Shown here: positions 6,111 to 10,131 of the stretch, piece after piece | Numbering within the stretch: the first letter of the stretch is position 1 | Layout: each line of letters opens with the position of its first letter | NCBI GenBank assembly: GCA_025928735.1 | Contig: JAICIW010000047.1 | Coordinates: 1-10,131 of the forward strand | From: Rhodanobacteraceae bacterium | GTDB taxonomy: Bacteria > Pseudomonadota > Gammaproteobacteria > Xanthomonadales > Rhodanobacteraceae | Length of the DNA stretch: 10,131 nt | Reading direction: 5' to 3' | Made by a program: the position numbers and the translations under genes | Notes under the pieces: generated by a model | What the model was told of the DNA's origin: nothing | Databases searched by the model: none | What the model saw: only the letters and a program-made list of their open reading frames with translations

Positions 6111-6140
6111 TTATTTGCGTTTATTTGCGTTCATTTGCGT
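6111..6140. repeat. Tandem 10-mer, three copies
   Basis: TTATTTGCGT occurs twice, followed by TCATTTGCGT, giving three exact-length copies 17 nt downstream of the rpe stop. Read on the minus strand it is ACGCAAAT with 10 bp spacing. It recalls the ACGCAGAT-type 10 bp intergenic repeats I know from other proteobacteria, but I cannot confirm a relationship. Confidence 0.8.
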
Positions 6141-6156
6141 ACGACTGCTTTTCGAT

Positions 6157-6825
6157 TCACCCAACTGCCTTGCGCATGGCGACAATGGTTTTTTTGTAAT
6201 CGTCGCTGCCGAAGATGGCGGAGCCGGCGACGAACGCATCGGCGCCGGCACGCGCGATTTCGCCGATGTTGTCGGTCTTCACGCCGCCATCGACTTCGAG
6301 ATGGATGGCGCGACCGCTGCGATCGATGATTTCGCGTGCGCGTTTCAGTTTTTCCAGCGCGGAAGGAATGAAGGCCTGCCCACCGAAACCCGGATTCACG
6401 CTCATCACCAGCACGATGTCGACCTTGTCCAGCACATAGTCCAGCCAGTCCAGCGGCGTCGCCGGATTGAACACCAGTCCCGCCTTGCAGCCGTGCTCGC
6501 GGATCAACGACAGCGTGCGGTCCACGTGTCGCGTCGCTTCCGGATGAAAGCTGATCGATGTGGCGCCCCCCTTGGCAAAGTCCTGCGCGATCCGGTCGAC
6601 GGGTTCCACCATCAGGTGCACGTCCATGGGCGCCGTGACGCCGTAGTCGCGCAGCGCCTTCAGCACCATCGGCCCGATCGTGAGGTTGGGCACGTAATGA
6701 TTGTCCATCACGTCGAAGTGGATCCAGTCGGCGCCGGCATCGATCACGGCGTCGACTTCCGCGCCGAGCTTGGCGAAGTTGGCCGAAAGAATGGATGGAG
6801 CGATCACACAGGGTTGTCTGGCCAT
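6157..6825 (-). CDS. rpe: Ribulose-phosphate 3-epimerase
   Basis: Rpe interconverts D-ribulose 5-phosphate and D-xylulose 5-phosphate in the non-oxidative pentose phosphate pathway, in the cytosol. The 222-residue product is full length. It has the TIM-barrel signature from start to end: APSILSANFAKLG (9-21), HFDVMDNHYVPN (36-47), DVHLMV (68-73), VMSVNPGFGGQ (140-150) and LEVDGGV (176-182). The metal ligands H36, D38, H70 and D179 are all present, with D38 and D179 as the acid-base pair. The ATG lies 12 nt after the djlA stop; only a weak TGGATC precedes it, so translation may depend on upstream ribosomes. It is the third gene of the cytochrome c-djlA-rpe unit. Downstream come a three-copy 10-mer and an inverted repeat rather than a clear terminator. 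Confidence 0.97.
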   Translation of the reverse strand: MARQPCVIAPSILSANFAKLGAEVDAVIDAGADWIHFDVMDNHYVPNLTIGPMVLKALRDYGVTAPMDVHLMVEPVDRIAQDFAKGGATSISFHPEATRHVDRTLSLIREHGCKAGLVFNPATPLDWLDYVLDKVDIVLVMSVNPGFGGQAFIPSALEKLKRAREIIDRSGRAIHLEVDGGVKTDNIGEIARAGADAFVAGSAIFGSDDYKKTIVAMRKAVG

Positions 6826-6837
6826 GAATTGATCCAG

Positions 6838-7656
6838 CTATCTGAAGCCGCGCTCGGATTGTATGCGCTCCCACGCCGCGTTGATCTCGCTGGCGCGCAG
6901 TTCGGCGCGACGACGCAGATCTTCCGGCATGTTGCCGAGGCGATCGGGATGATATTCGCCGATCAGCTTGCGATACGCACGCTTGATGGTGCGCTGGTCG
7001 GCGTCGCGCGCCACGCCCAGCACCGCGTACGGGTCGGGGCCATTGTTGCGCGGCGCGGGACGATAACCCTGCTGCTGGGACCAGCCGCCGGCGTGCGCCC
7101 AATCGCCCGTGCGCGCGCCCGCGTTCCACGCAAAGCCTTTCATCGCCAGCAGCGCCACCAACTGGATTTCGCTGATGCGCAGCGAGAATGCCACCCGCTT
7201 CAGCACCTGCAGTTTCTCGTCGTTGAGCGGGCCGTCGGCCAGCGCGACATCGCACAGCATGTCGAGGAACGGCATCACCGAGCTGCGCCGCGGCAGGCAC
7301 CATGCCCGCAGGTCCACCAGCGTGCGCGAAATATCGAAGCCCGGCGCCTTGCCGCGGTTGAACGCGTCGATCGCACGCCGCCGCCACAGCGGGTCCAGTT
7401 CCAGACGCGTCATCAGCTTTTCGGCGATCGCCACTTCCGCTTCGGATATGCGCCCGTCGCTCTTGGCCAGCGCACCCATCAACGCGAACAGCGGCTCGAT
7501 GTAGCCATCCTTGCCGCCGGTATGCGTGAGCCCGCCCAGCCAGCCGCTGTCGAACACCAGGTGCCCGATCACCAGTCCCAGTACGGCAGCGCCGAAATCG
7601 CCGCGCGTCACCACCAAGCCGATCACGAACCCGATCAGCTTGCCCCAGATCCTCAT
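6838..7656 (-). CDS. djlA: Co-chaperone DjlA (TerB domain plus C-terminal J domain)
   Basis: A 272-residue DnaK co-chaperone anchored in the inner membrane, almost the length of E. coli DjlA. It begins MRIWGKLIGFVIGL with a glycine-rich membrane segment (about 6-34) ending GHLVFD, as in the E. coli protein. A TerB-like helical domain (about 53-168) follows, then a low-complexity G/W/Q linker (about 175-205) and the J domain DPYAVLGV to the end (208-272). HPD at 236-238, needed to stimulate DnaK ATPase, is intact, and the tail ERGFR matches the usual ending. The ATG overlaps the cytochrome c stop (ATGA, 7653-7656), indicating translational coupling. A longer in-frame reading up to 7887 would lie inside the cytochrome c gene and is rejected. 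The domain order and HPD make the assignment firm. Confidence 0.93.
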   Translation of the reverse strand: MRIWGKLIGFVIGLVVTRGDFGAAVLGLVIGHLVFDSGWLGGLTHTGGKDGYIEPLFALMGALAKSDGRISEAEVAIAEKLMTRLELDPLWRRRAIDAFNRGKAPGFDISRTLVDLRAWCLPRRSSVMPFLDMLCDVALADGPLNDEKLQVLKRVAFSLRISEIQLVALLAMKGFAWNAGARTGDWAHAGGWSQQQGYRPAPRNNGPDPYAVLGVARDADQRTIKRAYRKLIGEYHPDRLGNMPEDLRRRAELRASEINAAWERIQSERGFR

Positions 7657-7985
7657 GGGTTCTCCGCCTGCGTCGGTTTGCACGGCGACTGCGCCGCGAA
7701 CCACCGCGCCAGCGCCTGCATGTCTTTTTCGGTCAGCGGCCCGGCGGCTGCGCGCATCACCGGCACTTTGCGCTCGCCGTTGCGGTAGCCGTGCAGCGCC
7801 TGCAGCAGATATTGATATGGCTGGCCCGCCAAATTGGGCGCGCCGGGAATGCGCGCATGGCCATCCTCGCCATGACAGGCGGCGCACAAGCCGAGCTGTG
7901 CCGGTTGCGGCGGCAGCGGCGCCGCCTGCGCCAGGGCCAGCGGCACAAACGCGAGCAGCAGAAAGGTCCAGGGCGATTTTCGCAT
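7653..7985 (-). CDS. Small periplasmic class I cytochrome c (c553-like)
   Basis: A 110-residue secreted electron carrier. Residues 1-22 form a signal peptide (basic MRK, hydrophobic core, AQA cleavage motif). LCAACHGEDG carries the single haem-binding CAACH (34-38), and M77 in RKVPVM is the likely distal ligand. NLAGQPYQYLLQALHGYRNGE resembles the c4/c553 group, as does the ALARWFAAQS helix near the end. The redox partner is not evident. The gene is first in the minus-strand unit and overlaps djlA by 4 nt (ATGA). It diverges from purC across 87 nt. The ATG is supported by the signal peptide; a GGGG stretch just upstream may serve as a weak ribosome site, and TAAACT (7997-7992) is a possible -10 that would make the leader very short. 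Confidence 0.92.
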   Translation of the reverse strand: MRKSPWTFLLLAFVPLALAQAAPLPPQPAQLGLCAACHGEDGHARIPGAPNLAGQPYQYLLQALHGYRNGERKVPVMRAAAGPLTEKDMQALARWFAAQSPCKPTQAENP

Positions 7986-8038
7986 CGCCCCAGTTTATCA
8001 GCCGGGCGCCCGCATTCCGCCTGCCCGAAGCACATCGC

Positions 8039-8044
8039 TACAAT
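8039..8044 (+). promoter_or_regulatory. Probable -10 element of the purC promoter
   Basis: TACAAT in GCTACAATGCGC lies about 29 nt before the purC GTG and is one base from the sigma-70 consensus. The -35 partner is weak: TTCCGC at 8015-8020, with an 18 nt spacer. Because this hexamer overlaps an in-frame ATG at 8043, it argues against that ATG as the start. Confidence 0.45.
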
Positions 8045-8061
8045 GCGCATTTGCTACCCGC

Positions 8062-8065
8062 GGAG
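8062..8065 (+). promoter_or_regulatory. Ribosome binding site deciding the purC GTG start
   Basis: GGAG is followed by a 7 nt spacer and GTG at 8073. The competing ATG at 8043 has no such site. Confidence 0.65.
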
Positions 8066-8072
8066 CGAAGTC

Positions 8073-8969
8073 GTGCCCACCACCCTGCTGCAATCGGATT
8101 TGCCCGGTCTCGAACTGCTGCACCGCGGCAAGGTGCGCGACGTCTACGCATTGTCCGGCGACCGGCTGCTGATCGTTGCCAGCGATCGCCTGTCCGCGTT
8201 CGACGTGGTGCTGCCCGATCCGATTCCCGGCAAGGGCGAGATGTTGACGCAGGTTTCCAATTTCTGGTTCGGCAAGACCGCGCATCTGGTGCCGAATCAC
8301 TTGACCGGCACGCCGGTGGCCGAAGTGCTGCCTCAAGGCGCCGATCCGGCCTTGTACGAAAAGCGCGCAGTGGTGGTCAAGCGCCTGAAGGCGTTGCCGG
8401 TCGAGGCGATTGCACGCGGTTATCTGATTGGCTCGGGCTGGAAGGACTATCAGCGATCGGGCCAGCTGTGCGGCATCGAGCTTCCCGCCGGCTTGAAGCA
8501 GGCCCAGCAACTGCCGAAACCGATCTTCACCCCGTCCACCAAGGCACCCAAGGGCACGCACGACGAGAACATCGGCTTCGATGCCGTCGAGGATCTGCTC
8601 GGTGCCGATCTTGCGAGAAAGGTGCGCGACGCCACGCTGGCCATCTACACCTTCGCCGCGAAGTACGCCGCCGAGCGCGGCATCATCATCGCCGACACCA
8701 AGTTCGAATTCGGCACCGACGCGAACGGCAAGCTGTACGTGATGGACGAGATGCTGACGCCGGACTCTTCTCGCTTCTGGCCGGCGGACCAATACGAGGT
8801 CGGGATCAGCCCGCCCTCCTACGACAAGCAGTTCGTGCGCGATTACCTTGAAACCCTGGACTGGGACAAACGTGCGCCCGGCCCGAGGCTTCCGCGCGAA
8901 GTGATCGCGGGCACCGCGGCGAAATATGCCGAAGCCTTGCGCAAACTGGCTGGCATCGAGCTCGATTAA
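8073..8969 (+). CDS. purC: Phosphoribosylaminoimidazole-succinocarboxamide synthase (SAICAR synthetase)
   Basis: PurC joins aspartate to CAIR with ATP to give SAICAR in de novo purine synthesis. The 298-residue product is of the longer form (about 300 residues) rather than the short E. coli form. Motifs in order are HRGKVRDVY (17-25, nucleotide binding), VASDRLSAFDVV (35-46), ARGYLIGSGWKDY (114-126), FTPSTKA (152-158), GTHDENI (161-167), IADTKFEFG (206-214), MDEMLTPDSSRFW (224-236) and PSYDKQFVRDYL (248-259). I chose GTG at 8073 over the in-frame ATG at 8043 because of the GGAG site and because the ATG overlaps the likely -10. The gene diverges from the cytochrome c unit. The Mpo1-like gene follows 67 nt later on the same strand and may be cotranscribed, though a CATACT hexamer at 8995-9000 could give it its own promoter. 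Confidence 0.96.
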   Translation: MPTTLLQSDLPGLELLHRGKVRDVYALSGDRLLIVASDRLSAFDVVLPDPIPGKGEMLTQVSNFWFGKTAHLVPNHLTGTPVAEVLPQGADPALYEKRAVVVKRLKALPVEAIARGYLIGSGWKDYQRSGQLCGIELPAGLKQAQQLPKPIFTPSTKAPKGTHDENIGFDAVEDLLGADLARKVRDATLAIYTFAAKYAAERGIIIADTKFEFGTDANGKLYVMDEMLTPDSSRFWPADQYEVGISPPSYDKQFVRDYLETLDWDKRAPGPRLPREVIAGTAAKYAEALRKLAGIELD

Positions 8970-9036
8970 GCTACCCCCATCAGGGCGCGCGCTGCATACT
9001 GGCGTCGTGTCGCGCCACCGACAAAGCTCGACCACG

Positions 9037-9504
9037 ATGCGCACGATCAACGACTGGTTCGCCAGCTACAGCGCCGATCACCAACACCACACCAATCGCG
9101 CGATCCATTGGGTGTGCGTGCCGGTGATCATGTGGGCGGTGATCGCCGCGTTGTGGACGATCCCACCGATCCTGCCGCAATGGTTCCGGCCGGGACTCTG
9201 GGCGGTGCTGGCGATGTTCGCGGCGTTCCTGTTCTACCGCCGGCTGTCACGCAATCTCGCCTACGCGATGGCGCTCGTGTTCATCGTGAGCGGCGCGATC
9301 GCGTGGGCGCTGTACGGCGCGCTGGGGCCGCGCTCGCTACTGATCCTCGCCGCCGTGCTGTTCGTCGTGGCGTGGATCGGGCAATTCATCGGCCACGCGA
9401 TCGAAGGGCGGCGCCCCGCATTCCTCACCAATGTCGTGCAACTCCTGATCGGCCCGGCTTGGCTGATGGGCAAGCTGATGCGCAGGTTCGGCATCGGGTA
9501 CTGA
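9037..9504 (+). CDS. DUF962 / Mpo1-like integral membrane protein
   Basis: A 155-residue membrane protein of the DUF962 family, whose yeast member Mpo1 is an iron-dependent dioxygenase acting on 2-hydroxy fatty acids in alpha-oxidation. The bacterial role is unproven. The N-terminal block YSADHQHHTNRAIHWVCVP (11-29) and the later WIGQFIGHAIEGRRPA (113-128) are the family signatures; H15, H18, H24 and H120 are candidate iron ligands. Four hydrophobic segments are visible at about 26-43, 53-67, 75-92 and 99-117, with a further amphipathic stretch near 131-146. ATG at 9037 gives the usual MxTINDWFASY-like start; it lacks a strong ribosome site, and an in-frame GTG at 9007 would add ten residues. 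The gene converges on the nuclease gene across a REPIN. Confidence 0.88.
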   Translation: MRTINDWFASYSADHQHHTNRAIHWVCVPVIMWAVIAALWTIPPILPQWFRPGLWAVLAMFAAFLFYRRLSRNLAYAMALVFIVSGAIAWALYGALGPRSLLILAAVLFVVAWIGQFIGHAIEGRRPAFLTNVVQLLIGPAWLMGKLMRRFGIGY

Positions 9505-9515
9505 GGGCGCACGAT

Positions 9516-9638
9516 GTAGGTTGGGCTGATTCCGGATTTATCCGGAAGAAGTCCAACATTGCGGCAGCGTGTCAATGTTGGGCCATGCTTCGAGGATGTT
9601 GGGCTTCCGCCGATGAAGCCGGCGTCAGCCCAACCTAC
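9516..9638. repeat. GTAG-type REPIN (inverted pair of REP hairpins)
   Basis: The ends are a perfect 14 bp inverted repeat, GTAGGTTGGGCTGA (9516-9529) and TCAGCCCAACCTAC (9625-9638). Each half is a REP: a GTAG head, then a stem GTTGGGCT. In the left REP it pairs with AGTCCAAC (9550-9557, one G-T wobble) and encloses a second palindrome TTCCGGATTTATCCGGAA (9530-9547). In the right REP (minus strand, 9638-9598) it pairs perfectly with AGCCCAAC. Between them CCAACATTG (9553-9561) pairs with CAATGTTGG (9573-9581). GTAG-headed REPs are the class mobilised by REP-associated tyrosine transposases (RAYT); none is seen here. It lies between two convergent genes and could also end transcription on both strands. 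Confidence 0.88.
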
Positions 9639-10131
9639 CCGTTCGCGAGATCGCGATTGAGCAACGCCGCCAATCTCTCACCCGCCTGCCGCAGGCGTCG
9701 TTCGGCGACCGGCAGTTCGCGATCGACGTAGGCTTGGCTGATTGTGTGGGCGTCGGGATAGACGCCGCCATCGCGATCGATGCGGCAGCTTTCTTCCGCC
9801 CATTCCTCGGGCGTTCCGCCGGTCGCGACGGGCACGCGTTCGGCCTCGAGTTTGCGCGCGTACCGCGCGGCAGAAAGATGCGCGGTATCCAGCATCGTCG
9901 AATCCCAGGTCCGGTGCAAGTTGCTGCCGCGTCCATGCCAGCGCACCTGGAAATCGTTGCCGCCGGCGTCGTGACGAAAGCTGGCGTGCAGTGGCTGGTG
10001 GATGTCACCCACGAAGTGCACCACGAAGGCCAGCGCCTCGGAGCGCGCGGTCTGGCTATTGGCGCGATTCGCGAGGACCGCGGAATACTTGTCGATGGCG
10101 GCGACCACGCATTCGCCGTCGCGGCAATCGC
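9635..10131 (-). CDS. S1/P1-type nuclease, C-terminal part (5' end outside window)
   Basis: About 165 residues are visible from the window edge to TAG at 9635-9637. The family is secreted, zinc-dependent, and cleaves single-stranded DNA and RNA (or removes 3'-phosphates). The fragment contains the second half of the trinuclear zinc site: VVHFVGDIHQPLH supplies H, D and H, and GSNLHRTWD supplies the later H and D; GGNDFQVRW lies between them. ECVVAAIDKY near the cut edge is also typical. The N-terminal Trp, the first zinc ligands and the expected signal peptide lie outside the window. The C-terminus LAALLNRDLANG looks complete for the family. The stop codon is formed by the terminal GTAG of the adjoining REPIN. 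Confidence 0.92.
   Translation of the reverse strand, partial: DCRDGECVVAAIDKYSAVLANRANSQTARSEALAFVVHFVGDIHQPLHASFRHDAGGNDFQVRWHGRGSNLHRTWDSTMLDTAHLSAARYARKLEAERVPVATGGTPEEWAEESCRIDRDGGVYPDAHTISQAYVDRELPVAERRLRQAGERLAALLNRDLANG

Noticed and set aside
6091..6116. Terminator after rpe from an A-run and T-run near 6093-6112
   Set aside because: Only a 4 bp CCAA/TTGG pair can form and it is not GC-rich; it does not resemble a working terminator.
5947..7788. 613-residue plus-strand open frame opposite rpe and djlA
   Set aside because: No recognisable domain; it is the antisense of two well-identified genes and starts inside a repeat.
8043..8072. ATG at 8043 as the purC start
   Set aside because: It overlaps the probable -10 hexamer TACAAT and lacks a ribosome site, whereas GTG at 8073 has GGAG 7 nt upstream.

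Overview
The window is GC-rich, tightly packed housekeeping DNA from a gammaproteobacterium. The protein set (DjlA with an E. coli-like TerB plus J-domain layout, Rpe, TrpE, PurC, a DUF962/Mpo1-like protein, an S1/P1 nuclease) and frequent GTG starts fit Xanthomonadales (Lysobacterales), probably near Rhodanobacteraceae. That placement is by eye only. The window edges cut a gene at each end.

Layout. 1-797 (+): the end of a DUF2249 protein overlaps an FmdE-like protein at TAATG. Facing it, 838-6825 on the minus strand read, in transcription order, rpe, an OmpR-type response regulator, a large membrane histidine kinase, and trpE. Upstream of rpe, the same strand carries a small cytochrome c and djlA, so cytochrome c-djlA-rpe form a tight operon (ATGA overlap, then a 12 nt gap). 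purC diverges from it at 8073 (+) and is followed by a DUF962/Mpo1-like membrane protein. That gene converges on an S1/P1 nuclease truncated by the window end.

The striking feature lies between the genes. Every spacer around the two-component pair (rpe/regulator, regulator/kinase, kinase/trpE) holds copies of one composite repeat of about 110 bp. It has a 14 nt palindrome (type GGCCATGGATGGCC) and, starting 68-71 nt further on, an 18 nt palindrome (type GCGTTCATGGATGAACGC). I count five copies: two in tandem at 2367-2580, two in tandem at 4669-4883, and one inverted at 5956-6069. The stems show paired compensatory changes, and nine of the ten hairpins expose CANGGANG at the tip. That is the recognised binding motif of the RNA-binding protein RsmA/CsrA, and the layout recalls the two-hairpin TwoAYGGAY RNA motif. 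Whether these are transcribed RsmA decoys, a hairpin-recognised mobile repeat, or both cannot be settled from sequence. In the two tandem arrays the GGA strand is opposite to the flanking genes.

A second, different repeat lies between the convergent Mpo1-like and nuclease genes: a 123 bp inverted pair of GTAG-headed REP hairpins (a REPIN). Its last GTAG supplies the nuclease stop codon. A 10 bp motif repeated three times (6111-6140) sits downstream of rpe.

The two-component pair resembles the family named proteobacterial dedicated sortase system, but no sortase is visible here. The kinase has a periplasmic segment that reads like a carbohydrate-binding family 9 domain.
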